Of a stretch of DNA of 34,639 bases, positions 1-8,107 are shown one piece after another. Position 1 is the stretch's first letter; each line of letters begins with the position of its first letter. The stretch is from Oceanospirillaceae bacterium (lineage in GTDB: Bacteria; Pseudomonadota; Gammaproteobacteria; Pseudomonadales; Balneatricaceae), in NCBI GenBank assembly GCA_013215375.1, contig JABSRB010000052.1, positions 1 to 34,639 on the forward strand, read 5' to 3'. The position numbers and the translations under genes are program-made. A model generated the notes under the pieces. The model was not told the DNA's origin. It saw nothing but the letters and a program-made list of their open reading frames with translations, and did no database searches.

Positions 1-70
1 CTTCCCCTCAGACGGGGCGATTCTGCTTTCTTTCAAGCAGACGGGTTTGCTGGCTTCGCCGAGCAAACAC
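1..70. other. Cluster of three adjacent hairpins at the window edge
   Basis: Three short inverted repeats follow one another: 4-7 with 14-17 (CCCC/GGGG), 23-28 with 35-40 (CTGCTT/AAGCAG), and 45-51 with 62-68 (GTTTGCT/AGCAAAC, with an inner GGC/GCC pair at 52-54 and 58-60). The octamer CAGACGGG occurs twice, at 9-16 and 38-45. All three plus-strand frames stay open through most of this stretch, so the end of a gene entering from the left cannot be excluded. I cannot assign a function. A structured intergenic repeat or the 3' part of an RNA are both possible. Confidence 0.35.
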
Positions 71-93
71 AAAAAAGGCCGCTAATGCGACCT
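71..93 (-). terminator. Rho-independent terminator of the nucleoside operon
   Basis: On the minus strand a 7-bp stem (arms 87-93 and 76-82, one G-U pair) closes an ATTA loop and runs straight into a T-tract (71-76). It lies 26 bases after the stop codon of the last gene of the minus-strand operon, so it is well placed to end that transcript. Confidence 0.8.
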
Positions 94-118
94 GTTGACT
101 TCATACTAAGAAGACTCT

Positions 119-961
119 TTAAATAACACCCAATTCCGTCAAGCGCTCGTGCAAATAACTTCCTGCTGTGTATTTATCAGATAACACAACCTCTGGGTTA
201 GGATGCAAAAACAACGGTAGTGATATGCGTGATTTCTTCATATCCGCACCATCTGGATTAATAACCCGATGAGTTGTCGATGGAAAATACTGTCCTGACG
301 CCTCCTGCAACATGTCTCCAATATTTATGATCAGGTAACCAAATTCACAGGGAACATCTAACCAGTCTCCTGATTTACTCAATACTTGCAAACCCGGCTC
401 ACTCGCTGCGGGTAACACAGTCAACAAGTTGATATCCTCATGGGCCGCTGCACGTATAGCATTAGGCTCTTCATCACCGGCTAGCGGAGGATAGTGCAAT
501 ACTCGCAATAACGATTGCTCGCTCTGCTCAATCATGCTGCTTAATGACTGACTATAGCCATCTGATACATTCGCAGGGCTGTGCTTCTCTACCCAATCTA
601 ACAATATCGCCGCAAATGAGCGGGCCTCTTGATAGTACTGACTAAGCTTAGGCTTTAACTCACTAGGGCACTTTCCCCATGGGTAATAATGGTAGTACTC
701 TTTGATATCTTTTACCGTTTGTCCTTTTGCTGATTCAGCGAGACTCGCAGGAAAAAAACCGTCTTGTGGCCCTTTATTATACACATAGTCATTTTTTTCA
801 GTGCTGTCAAAAAACACCTGCCAATCGTCATAAATTGACTGTACTAGATCTCTATTTATCGGGTGGTTTTTTATCACCCCAAAACCTGTCTCACGCAGTG
901 ATGCGACAAATTTTTCACTTGCCTTGGGATCTTGGTAATCAATTGCTTCTAATCTAGCCAT
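119..961 (-). CDS. Fe(II)/2-oxoglutarate-dependent dioxygenase, isopenicillin N synthase family
   Basis: A 280-residue protein with the layout of the IPNS-like oxygenases: an N-terminal DIOX_N-type region (GFGVIKNHPI near residues 26-35) and a C-terminal jelly roll. The iron-binding facial triad is visible as H174-x-D176 (AHEDINLLT) and H231 (STTHRVINP). The 2-oxoglutarate carboxylate clamp is R245-x-S247 (KKSRISLPLF). It is therefore predicted to be an active cytoplasmic oxygenase. The substrate is unknown. It is the last gene of the nucleoside uptake operon, 12 bases after the nucleoside hydrolase. The same family contains fungal thymine 7-hydroxylase, so oxidation of a nucleobase or nucleoside is a reasonable inference but is not shown by the sequence. 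The family assignment is firm. Confidence 0.85.
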   Translation of the reverse strand: MARLEAIDYQDPKASEKFVASLRETGFGVIKNHPINRDLVQSIYDDWQVFFDSTEKNDYVYNKGPQDGFFPASLAESAKGQTVKDIKEYYHYYPWGKCPSELKPKLSQYYQEARSFAAILLDWVEKHSPANVSDGYSQSLSSMIEQSEQSLLRVLHYPPLAGDEEPNAIRAAAHEDINLLTVLPAASEPGLQVLSKSGDWLDVPCEFGYLIINIGDMLQEASGQYFPSTTHRVINPDGADMKKSRISLPLFLHPNPEVVLSDKYTAGSYLHERLTELGVI

Positions 962-973
962 AATATTTACCTA

Positions 974-1927
974 TTACTTCCAGTAGTCACTTGTCATCGA
1001 GGTTTCGAAAAGCTCAATCAATCTTTTACTGTCCACTTGCATACAAGCTTTTTGCTTAGGACGCCCTGACCAAAAAGTCAGTGGGTAGGGAATATCAAAG
1101 CGACTCATGATAGTTTGACCGATTGCCACACCCTCAGTCGCTACACATACTTCGCCTTCAATAGTGCCAAAAATATCAGGCTCTACCACATAGGCTACCG
1201 CTGAAACATCGTGGGCATAACAGCCATCAATATCCCTAATACTTGAGTAAAATTTAATATAGAATTTCGAGGCATCTGCCATAAACTGGCCAACCTTAGC
1301 ATTCTCTTTGGCTATTTTGGCAAACAATGCATTGTTTAATACCACTTGATGTGTGACATCAAGCCCCACAATAACCACAGGCCAAGGCGCTGCCATGACT
1401 CTGTCTGCTGCATGAGGATCTGAGAGTATATTAGCTTCAGCGACTGGTGATACATTACCATCTGCCGCTATCACGCCGCCCATTAATACCACTTGCTTCA
1501 CTTTAGCACTGATACTTGGATCAATTTGCAATGCAGCTGCCAAATTTCCGAGTGGACCCACTGCTACAAGGCTAATCTCACCTGGGTTTGCATTCACTTG
1601 ATCTACAATAAACTGCGCTGCACTCGCTGTAATAGGCTGCGTTTTTGGGGCTGCTAAATTCAAATTGCCAAAACCATCGGCTCCGTGTACAAAATCAGGG
1701 AACGGATTTAAGTCTTTAACCCAAGGTGTTTCGACACCTTTAGCAACAGGTATATCTAAACCTGCCATTTCAACTAAGGTCAGCGCATTTTGCGTTGCCT
1801 GCTCAACACTGACATTGCCAAAGGTTGTTGTTAAACCCAACAAGTCAATTTTAGGGTGCGCCATTGCAGTAAAAATGGCCATAGCATCATCGATGCCCGG
1901 ATCTGTATCTAAAATAATTTTATTCAT
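974..1927 (-). CDS. Inosine/uridine-preferring nucleoside hydrolase (IunH family)
   Basis: Predicted to hydrolyse the N-glycosidic bond of imported nucleosides, giving free base and ribose. The calcium-binding signature DTDPGIDDA (residues 7-15) is at the N-terminus. AEANILSDPHAA near 163-174 is the family's second substrate/metal segment, and AHDVSAVAY carries the expected His-Asp pair (H239, D240). Length (317 residues) is normal. I chose the ATG at 1927, giving MNKIILDTDPG as in relatives. An in-frame GTG at 1936 adds three residues, and neither start has a clear Shine-Dalgarno. It lies between the sugar kinase and the dioxygenase in the same operon, so base and ribose would both have a next enzyme. 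Base preference cannot be read from the sequence. Confidence 0.93.
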   Translation of the reverse strand: MNKIILDTDPGIDDAMAIFTAMAHPKIDLLGLTTTFGNVSVEQATQNALTLVEMAGLDIPVAKGVETPWVKDLNPFPDFVHGADGFGNLNLAAPKTQPITASAAQFIVDQVNANPGEISLVAVGPLGNLAAALQIDPSISAKVKQVVLMGGVIAADGNVSPVAEANILSDPHAADRVMAAPWPVVIVGLDVTHQVVLNNALFAKIAKENAKVGQFMADASKFYIKFYSSIRDIDGCYAHDVSAVAYVVEPDIFGTIEGEVCVATEGVAIGQTIMSRFDIPYPLTFWSGRPKQKACMQVDSKRLIELFETSMTSDYWK

Positions 1928-1942
1928 AATTTTCACGCTTTT

Positions 1943-2827
1943 TTAAACGGCGTCAACTTGCGCCGCTGTTGGAATACTGACAGACGCACCAAGCGCCTGC
2001 ACTGCGAGGGAAGATGCTTTACAGCCTATTCGCAACGCATTCTCTTTACTTTCACCGCGATCAATAGCGGCTAGCAAGTAACCCAAAAAGGTATCACCTG
2101 CTGCCGTGGTATCAACGACATCTACCTTTAAGGCAGCCACTTTAATGCACTGCGTGGCATTCACCCACATAGCACCCTTTGCCCCCAAAGTAATCACCAC
2201 TTCCATCTCTGGATACATCTGTCTCACTTTATCCACAAGCGCTGTTTCAGTGGTCTCTTGTGGATTAATTAACTGAGCTAACTCTACTTCGTTAACAATC
2301 AAAATGGAGACTTTTTCGATTCCAAAACTTTGCACATCACTCAGCATTGGCGAGGGATTGAGCACTACTTTGACGTCATGTGCCACTGCGTAATCCAGTG
2401 CCGCTTTAATATTGCTACACTCATTTTGCAGCACTAACCAATCCCCAGCAACAGCTGTTTGTAATGCACTGTGGATATCTTGCTCAGTAAAGCTTTGGTT
2501 AGCTCCACCAAACAGCACTATAGAATTTTCAGCTTGCTCATCTACTTGGATAATTGCATGCCCACTAGGACTATCTACCAACTCAACGAGCTCACAATTA
2601 ACACCAGCATCCTTAAGTAAGGTTACTGCCCATGCGTCGCCTTTGTTACAGCGACCAATATGCAACACGTTGGCGCCTGCTTTAGCCAACGCGATAGATT
2701 GATTCGCACCTTTACCCCCTAACACTTGCTGGTACGAAGTACTTGATAGGGTCTCACCTGCTGCAACGAGATGTGGGACTTGATAAATATGATCAATGTT
2801 AATTGATCCATAATTGAATATTTTCAC
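1943..2827 (-). CDS. rbsK: Ribokinase-like PfkB-family sugar kinase
   Basis: A 294-residue PfkB/ribokinase-family protein. The substrate-binding glycine motif GGKGANQ is at residues 37-43, the NEVE segment at 180-183, and the ATP/anion-hole motif DTTAAGDTF at 240-248 with catalytic base D246. After nucleoside hydrolysis it would phosphorylate ribose to ribose 5-phosphate, feeding the pentose phosphate pathway. It lies between the transporter genes and the nucleoside hydrolase (15 bases to the next start). A nucleoside kinase role is an alternative, since some PfkB enzymes phosphorylate nucleosides, but the neighbouring hydrolase favours ribose. Confidence 0.88.
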   Translation of the reverse strand: MKIFNYGSINIDHIYQVPHLVAAGETLSSTSYQQVLGGKGANQSIALAKAGANVLHIGRCNKGDAWAVTLLKDAGVNCELVELVDSPSGHAIIQVDEQAENSIVLFGGANQSFTEQDIHSALQTAVAGDWLVLQNECSNIKAALDYAVAHDVKVVLNPSPMLSDVQSFGIEKVSILIVNEVELAQLINPQETTETALVDKVRQMYPEMEVVITLGAKGAMWVNATQCIKVAALKVDVVDTTAAGDTFLGYLLAAIDRGESKENALRIGCKASSLAVQALGASVSIPTAAQVDAV

Positions 2828-2870
2828 TGCAGCGACCTCAAAACGTCAATGTGCTCAGTATGAATGAATT

Positions 2871-2895
2871 AGCTGCCTAGCTCTAAAAGGCAGCT
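2871..2895 (-). other. Hairpin between permease and ribokinase genes
   Basis: A perfect 8-bp stem (AGCTGCCT at 2871-2878 with AGGCAGCT at 2888-2895) with a 9-base loop lies in the 92-base gap inside the operon. No T-tract follows on either strand, so it is not a standard terminator. It may be an mRNA processing or stability element that separates transporter and enzyme expression. Confidence 0.55.
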
Positions 2896-2919
2896 ATTCT
2901 CTTGATAAAAACGCTTTAT

Positions 2920-3900
2920 TTAGCGCTCTTTTATGTAAGGTACACCGATCGCTTTTGGCGCTACTGCCTTGCCGATAAATCCAGCAAGTAACACAACCGT
3001 CAATATATAAGGTAATGCCTGCATTAACTGTGTGGGCACCTGACCAATTAGCGGTAGATCTACACCTTCTAGACGCACGGTTAACGCTTCCAAGAAGCCA
3101 AATAACAAACAAGCCAGCAAGGCTGCTTTAGGTCGCCACTTACCAAAAATCAATGCTGCTAGTGCGATATAACCTTTACCCGCTGACATTTCACGGATGA
3201 ATGCTGCATTTTGCCCAGTCGACAAATAAGCACCAGCGATACCACAGAGGATTCCCGCGCAAATCACCGCGCGATATCTTAACCAAAAAACAGAGATACC
3301 CGCAGTATCAACTGCCTGAGGGTTTTCGCCAACTGCTCTTAAACGCAAGCCAAAGCGCGTTTGATACACTATCCACCAAGTCACTGGCACAGTGAAAAAT
3401 GCCAGATATACTAGTGCATTGTGACCACTGATTAATTGGGAGTAAATTGCCCCGATAACGGGCACATCCGCTACAGCAAGTGCACCGGGTAAATCGATCG
3501 AGTAAAATCGAGCATCACCTGAGAGCAAAGGTGTCTGACCACCTTGATGGAACCAGGCGATCCCCAACGTCACAGTTAATCCCGACGCCAATATATTAAT
3601 AGCCAAACCACTGACCACCTGATTACCTTTGTGGGTAATACAGGCAAAGCCATGCAGCAACGCCATACAAACTGAGACACCAATCGCAGCAGATAAACCT
3701 ATCCAAGCTGAGCCTGTAATAGAAGCTACCGCCGCAGCTGCAAATGCGCCCCCTAACATCTTGCCTTCCAAGCCAATATCAACAATACCGGAGCGCTCGG
3801 AGAAAAGACCGGCCATGGCACAGAGAATCAGCGGTGTGGAAACTCTAATAGTGGAGTCAAGAGTGGAGAGTAATATCAGGATAAATTCAGACATTTGCAT
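2920..3900 (-). CDS. Nucleoside ABC transporter permease (NupC/YufQ-like)
   Basis: A 326-residue, strongly hydrophobic inner-membrane protein of the branched-chain amino acid/ribose permease superfamily (BPD_transp_2), similar in layout to the smaller permease of BMP-linked nucleoside transporters. The N-terminal segment with SERSGIVDIGLEGKMLGG (about residues 34-51) is typical of this subfamily. The later stretch NPQAVDTAGISVFWLRY is the cytoplasmic coupling region. It overlaps the preceding permease gene by 14 bases, implying translational coupling and a heteromeric channel with that protein. Substrate is inferred from the PnrA-type binding protein and the downstream nucleoside hydrolase. 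Confidence 0.9.
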   Translation of the reverse strand: MQMSEFILILLSTLDSTIRVSTPLILCAMAGLFSERSGIVDIGLEGKMLGGAFAAAAVASITGSAWIGLSAAIGVSVCMALLHGFACITHKGNQVVSGLAINILASGLTVTLGIAWFHQGGQTPLLSGDARFYSIDLPGALAVADVPVIGAIYSQLISGHNALVYLAFFTVPVTWWIVYQTRFGLRLRAVGENPQAVDTAGISVFWLRYRAVICAGILCGIAGAYLSTGQNAAFIREMSAGKGYIALAALIFGKWRPKAALLACLLFGFLEALTVRLEGVDLPLIGQVPTQLMQALPYILTVVLLAGFIGKAVAPKAIGVPYIKER

Positions 3901-5002
3901 TCTCCTTCTTAGCGTAAAACTTTAAGAATAGCTTTTCCATACTCGGCTTGGTCATTAAAGTTAAAGCACCACAGAATAAGATAACCAATCCTTCAATCAC
4001 CACTACGATGTTGTTAGGGATGTCAGGGTTTTCAAAAGAGAGCTCAGCGCCGCCTTGCTTTAAAGCACCAAACAACAAACTTGCAATAACGATGCCTACC
4101 GGATGATTACGCCCCATCAGAGCCACAGCGATACCGGTAAAACCAGCACCCGCCACAAAGTCTAGCAATATTCGCTCTTGTGCACCCATCACTTCATTGA
4201 TGCCTACCAAGGCTGATATAGCACCTGAGATGCACATGGTAATCACAATAATTCGGCGCGTATTAATCCCCGAGTAAACAGCGGCATTTTCATTAAAGCC
4301 AATCATGCGAATCGCATAACCTAGACGTGTATGCCAAAGCAATAACCAAACGAGCACACAGCAGATCATCGCTAAGAATATTGAAACATTTAACGGACTA
4401 TTGGCAATATCAATGCCTATGGCTGCAAATAAATTTTGCATTGAGGGCAGTGTAGCCGCTTCCATAATACTGCGCGATTGCGGTGCCATACTGCCAGGCT
4501 CTATCAGTACATTGACCAATAGATAAACCATTAACGCCGAGGCAATAAAGTTAAACATGATGGTGGTGATAACCACGTGCGAACCGCGATAAGCTTGCAG
4601 ATATGCAGGGATAAACGCCCATGCAGCTCCGAAAGCGCCACCGGCTGCAATAGCGAAGGGAAGCAGTGCCCACCAAGGCATAAAGCTATCTAAACTCAAG
4701 CACATTAAACCGACACCTAAGCCACCAATGTAGGCCTGTCCCTCACCACCGATATTAAACAATCCAGCGTGGAAAGCGATCGAGACCGCCAGTCCAGTAA
4801 AGATAAAATTAGTGGTGTAAAACAAGGTATAACCTATGCCTTCATCGTAACCAAAAGCACCTGTGACTATATACTTTACCGCTTCAAGAGGGCTCTCTCC
4901 AATCAGCAAAATAACAAAGCCTGATACGATAAACGCCAGGCAAACATTAATTAACGGCAGGACTCCGACATCGACCCAAGTCGGTAGCGTTTTATTACTC
5001 AT
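3887..5002 (-). CDS. Nucleoside ABC transporter permease (NupB/YufP-like)
   Basis: A 371-residue multi-spanning permease, the larger partner of the pair. Hydrophobic segments run from about residue 10 to 345. The motif HAGLFNIGGEGQAYIGGL (near 78-95) is characteristic of the YufP/NupB group, and GFNENAAVYSGINTRR is the predicted coupling loop. The start codon overlaps the stop of the ATPase gene by 4 bases (ATGA type), so translation is coupled. It should form the membrane channel with the permease encoded just downstream and be powered by the double ATPase encoded just upstream. Confidence 0.9.
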   Translation of the reverse strand: MSNKTLPTWVDVGVLPLINVCLAFIVSGFVILLIGESPLEAVKYIVTGAFGYDEGIGYTLFYTTNFIFTGLAVSIAFHAGLFNIGGEGQAYIGGLGVGLMCLSLDSFMPWWALLPFAIAAGGAFGAAWAFIPAYLQAYRGSHVVITTIMFNFIASALMVYLLVNVLIEPGSMAPQSRSIMEAATLPSMQNLFAAIGIDIANSPLNVSIFLAMICCVLVWLLLWHTRLGYAIRMIGFNENAAVYSGINTRRIIVITMCISGAISALVGINEVMGAQERILLDFVAGAGFTGIAVALMGRNHPVGIVIASLLFGALKQGGAELSFENPDIPNNIVVVIEGLVILFCGALTLMTKPSMEKLFLKFYAKKENANV

Positions 5003-6585
5003 GATGATGCTCCCTGTGTCGAAGCTTGATCATCCGATCCTGCATTGCCCATCAACAAACCTAGTTTTTGTGCATCGGCATCGCTAGCAGCCATTTCACC
5101 GACAATACGACCTTCAAACATCACGATAATTCGATCACACAAAGACATAACCTCTTCTAATTCTACTGATACCACCAACACTGCATTTCCTGCATCGCGC
5201 AGCGCTACAATTTGCTGATGTATAAATTCAATCGCACCAATATCGACACCTCGCGTAGGTTGCCCCACTAACAAGACCTTAGGTTGACGTTCTATTTCAC
5301 GAGCCATACAAAGCTTTTGCTGATTACCACCGGAAAAATTAGCCGCTTTAAGGTGTGGATTAGCGGGACGTACATCAAACTCTTCCATCAAGCTGACGCA
5401 ATGATCGGTGACAGCTTTGTTGTCCATTAAGATTCTGCCATTAAATTCTGGCTCATCTTGAAAGCCCATAATAGCGCACTCACGCGCACTAAAATCCGTC
5501 ACCATGCCCTGCTTATGCCTATCTTCTGCCACATGCCCCAAGCTCAAATGCCTAAAATCTTTAGCATTGAGAACATTCTTGGCATTGATGGTAGTGCCAT
5601 TGAGATGAATATTACCCTCTTGCACTGGGATAATACCACTGAGCACATCAAGTAACTCAGCTTGGCCGTTACCAGAGACACCGGCAATACCTAAGATTTC
5701 TCCGGCATGCACTTTTAAACTGACGGCATCTAAGCGGGTAATTCCAGCACTGTCTTTAATCGTTAAATTATCAGCTTCTAACAATACTTCTTTAGGTTGG
5801 GCAACACTCTTATCAACTTCGAGCAATACTTTGCGGCCAACCATTAATTCAGCCAGCTCTTGCTTGGTTGTTTTCGACGTCTCACGAGACGCAACCATAG
5901 TGCCACCGCGCATTACCGTTACTTCATCGGTAATTGCTAATATTTCCTGTAACTTGTGAGTAATCAACATCACACTGACACCGCGCGCGCGCAATGCGTT
6001 TAATATATCAAATAACTGCTTAACTTCTTGAGGCGTTAATACCCCGGTTGGCTCATCCAGAATCAAGATTTCAGCGCCGCGATAGAGTGCTTTAAGTATC
6101 TCGACTCGCTGTTGTAATCCCACTGCAAGATCACCGGTAATCGCATCGGGATCAACCGCTAGACCAAACTCTTCAGAGAGTCTTGCCAGCTCAGCTCTGG
6201 CACTTATTTTGCTCTCTTTTAAAGAGCTACTTAGCTCGGCACCCAGCATCACATTCTCTAAAACCGTAAAGTTTTCAATCAACATAAAATGCTGATGTAC
6301 CATGCCGATACCTGCACGGATGGCATCTTTAGAGGAGGTAATAGAAGCGAGTTTTCCGTTGACTAATATCTCACCGCTATCTGCTTCATAAAAGCCATAA
6401 AGGATACTCATCAAGGTGGATTTGCCAGCGCCGTTTTCACCAATTATGCCGTGGATGCTGCCTTTGGCAACAATCAAATCGACATCTTTATTGGCGTGAA
6501 CCGGACCGAAACTTTTATTGATTTTTCGTAAATCAATGGCAGGAGAAAGACTATCCTGCTGCTGCGTATTTTGGGTAGTTAACAT
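4999..6585 (-). CDS. Nucleoside ABC transporter ATPase with two nucleotide-binding domains (NupA/YufO-like)
   Basis: A 528-residue tandem ABC ATPase as in the sugar/nucleoside (Mgl/Nup) class. The N-terminal domain has Walker A GENGAGKST (49-57), a degenerate signature LAVGLQQRVE and Walker B ILILDEPT. The C-terminal domain has a non-canonical Walker A (GVSGNGQAE) but a good signature FSGGNQQKL. Its Walker B reads LLVGQPTRG, so the usual acidic residue is replaced. This asymmetry, with one degenerate site, is normal for the family. It energises import through the two permeases downstream. A 128-base gap with a hairpin separates it from the binding-protein gene, allowing lower expression than the binding protein. 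No strong ribosome-binding site precedes the ATG. Confidence 0.92.
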   Translation of the reverse strand: MLTTQNTQQQDSLSPAIDLRKINKSFGPVHANKDVDLIVAKGSIHGIIGENGAGKSTLMSILYGFYEADSGEILVNGKLASITSSKDAIRAGIGMVHQHFMLIENFTVLENVMLGAELSSSLKESKISARAELARLSEEFGLAVDPDAITGDLAVGLQQRVEILKALYRGAEILILDEPTGVLTPQEVKQLFDILNALRARGVSVMLITHKLQEILAITDEVTVMRGGTMVASRETSKTTKQELAELMVGRKVLLEVDKSVAQPKEVLLEADNLTIKDSAGITRLDAVSLKVHAGEILGIAGVSGNGQAELLDVLSGIIPVQEGNIHLNGTTINAKNVLNAKDFRHLSLGHVAEDRHKQGMVTDFSARECAIMGFQDEPEFNGRILMDNKAVTDHCVSLMEEFDVRPANPHLKAANFSGGNQQKLCMAREIERQPKVLLVGQPTRGVDIGAIEFIHQQIVALRDAGNAVLVVSVELEEVMSLCDRIIVMFEGRIVGEMAASDADAQKLGLLMGNAGSDDQASTQGASS

Positions 6586-6672
6586 TCAGTATTCGCATTT
6601 TTGTGGAAATGACCTTGAATAGCCTTTTAATCTGTTGCGATTAAACATCTAGCTATCCAAGGTATAGAGTTT

Positions 6673-6699
6673 GTGCCGGAAATACAGGTGGGCCGGCAC
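6673..6699 (-). terminator. Intra-operon hairpin after the binding-protein gene (possible attenuator)
   Basis: GTGCCGG at 6673-6679 pairs with CCGGCAC at 6693-6699, giving a GC-rich 7-bp stem 15 bases after the binding-protein stop codon. There is no U-tract, so it is more likely a partial terminator or 3'-end stabiliser that keeps the binding protein more abundant than the ATPase and permeases. That arrangement is common in ABC operons. Confidence 0.55.
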
Positions 6700-6713
6700 T
6701 AAACTTTAGACAA

Positions 6714-7709
6714 TTATAGTGAAGGACACTTATTGTCTGACATGTAGTCGTGTACAACAATCTTACCGGCAATGATGTCTGCTTTTGCCTGATCAACTGC
6801 CGCTTTCATCTCCGCTGTAATTAGAGACTTATTGTTATCATCAAGTGCCCAATCAACACCACCTTCAGCAAGACCTAAAACGTTAAAGCCCGGCTTCCAA
6901 GTATCATTTTGAACACCTTTGAAGGTATTGTAAGCGGCAACGTTCACACGCTTGATCATCGAGGTCAACATAGTACCTGGATGGATGTGGTTTTGGTTAG
7001 AGTCAACACCGATTGCAAACTTGCCAGCATCTTTAGCTGCCTGGTATACACCGGCACCTGTTCCGCCTGCTGCAGCGAAAACAACATCTGATCCACGGTC
7101 AAATTGACTACGAGCTAATTCGCCACCTTTTACCGGGTCATTCCACGCAGAAGGCGTTGAACCTGTCATGTTGCTGATAACCTTTACATCTTTAACCGCG
7201 TATTTAGCACCTTGTGCATAACCACAGTTAAAACGGCGAATCAATGGAATATCCATTCCACCAACAAAGCTAACCACTTTTGATTCAGACTTCATTGCCG
7301 CTAACAAACCTACCAAGAAAGAACCTTCTTGCTCTTTAAAAACGATAGATTGTACGTTAGGCAAATCGACAACCGCATCAATGATGCTGAATTTTGTATC
7401 TGGGAAGTCTTTAGCCACTTTTTCAAGTGCTGTTGCCTGAGCAAAACCTATCGCCAAGACTGGGTTAGCTTTACGCTGAGCCATCTTGCGCAATGCCTGC
7501 TCACGCTGTGACGGGTTAGTGACTTCAAATTCACGATACTTGACGCCTGTTTCTCTTCTGAACTGTTCGACACCGTCGAAAACACTCTGGTTGAAAGATT
7601 TATCGAACTTACCACCCATATCAAACACTACAGCTGGTTTAAAGTCTGCAGCTACTGCCGATGAGGCAAGCGCTACAGCTGCAGATAATACTAGAAGTTG
7701 ACGTTTCAT
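6714..7709 (-). CDS. BMP/PnrA-family nucleoside-binding protein
   Basis: A 331-residue periplasmic binding protein. Residues 1-21 form a signal peptide (MKRQLL, hydrophobic core, cut near AVAA). There is no lipobox cysteine, so it should be free in the periplasm. VFDMGGKFDKSFNQSVFDG (about 29-47) is the hallmark N-terminal segment of the BMP family, whose characterised members PnrA and NupN bind purine or other nucleosides. It is the first gene of the operon, with a good Shine-Dalgarno (GGAGA, about 7 bases before the ATG) and a promoter just upstream. It would deliver nucleosides to the ABC transporter. Nucleoside specificity is inferred from family plus the hydrolase and kinase downstream. 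Confidence 0.92.
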   Translation of the reverse strand: MKRQLLVLSAAVALASSAVAADFKPAVVFDMGGKFDKSFNQSVFDGVEQFRRETGVKYREFEVTNPSQREQALRKMAQRKANPVLAIGFAQATALEKVAKDFPDTKFSIIDAVVDLPNVQSIVFKEQEGSFLVGLLAAMKSESKVVSFVGGMDIPLIRRFNCGYAQGAKYAVKDVKVISNMTGSTPSAWNDPVKGGELARSQFDRGSDVVFAAAGGTGAGVYQAAKDAGKFAIGVDSNQNHIHPGTMLTSMIKRVNVAAYNTFKGVQNDTWKPGFNVLGLAEGGVDWALDDNNKSLITAEMKAAVDQAKADIIAGKIVVHDYMSDNKCPSL

Positions 7710-7752
7710 TGATTTCTCCGAGATCTGGTTTCGTTTATTGTTATTAATATTG

Positions 7753-7805
7753 ATAGAGCTTAGTAGAACAGCTCTATTATATAAATTAGCAAATCAGTTA
7801 AACAA
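7753..7805 (-). promoter_or_regulatory. Predicted promoter of the nucleoside operon with an overlapping palindrome
   Basis: On the minus strand a perfect -10 box TATAAT (7781 to 7776) has a weak -35 TTGTTT (7805 to 7800) at 18-bp spacing. A perfect inverted repeat ATAGAGCT-N9-AGCTCTAT (7753-7777) begins inside the -10 and covers the expected transcription start. This position suits a repressor operator. It could instead form a hairpin at the 5' end of the mRNA. No regulator gene is adjacent. Confidence 0.5.
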
Positions 7806-8107
7806 ATTCACCGTTCAAAGTACATATACTAATGTATAATTTAAAATGACGGCCTGAAATGTAAACAACATAATAATGAATTGTGTACAATTTTCACATG
7901 ATTTTTTCCATTTGGTCTAAATAACAGATAAAGAGCGTCAATTAACCCTAATTTATGATCTTTTTTCTGCAGTTACGCGCAGTTTCAGATTTATTCACAT
8001 AAAATGCTCGCGTAATATACGCTATATTTTTAAGCAACTATGCACTAAAGTTGAATAACCAAGACTCTGACCCATTATCGTAGACAGAGCAGGCGGGATA
8101 AAATTTC
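7806..8107. other. Divergent intergenic region between nucleoside operon and Sel1 gene
   Basis: No gene is visible in this 302-base AT-rich stretch. It holds several small symmetric sites: AATTGTGTACAATT at 7879-7892, the 13-bp palindrome GCGTAATATACGC at 8010-8022, and GCAGTT repeated one helical turn apart (7969 and 7979). A weak plus-strand promoter may be TTGAAT (8051-8056) with CATTAT (8073-8078), 30 bases before the Sel1 start. None of these can be tied to a known regulator. Confidence 0.3.

Noticed and set aside
6673-6699. Full terminator that would split the nucleoside operon after the binding-protein gene
   Set aside because: The stem lacks a U-tract, and no convincing new promoter is seen before the ATPase gene, so partial attenuation fits better.
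7879-7900. Possible CRP site (TGTGT...TCACA) upstream of the nucleoside operon
   Set aside because: The two half-sites are 7 bases apart instead of 6, the left half is imperfect, and the site is over 90 bases from the predicted promoter.
7710-8107. Purine riboswitch ahead of the nucleoside operon
   Set aside because: I could not find the three-helix arrangement or conserved loop sequences; the only structure before the binding-protein gene is the simple palindrome at 7753-7777.
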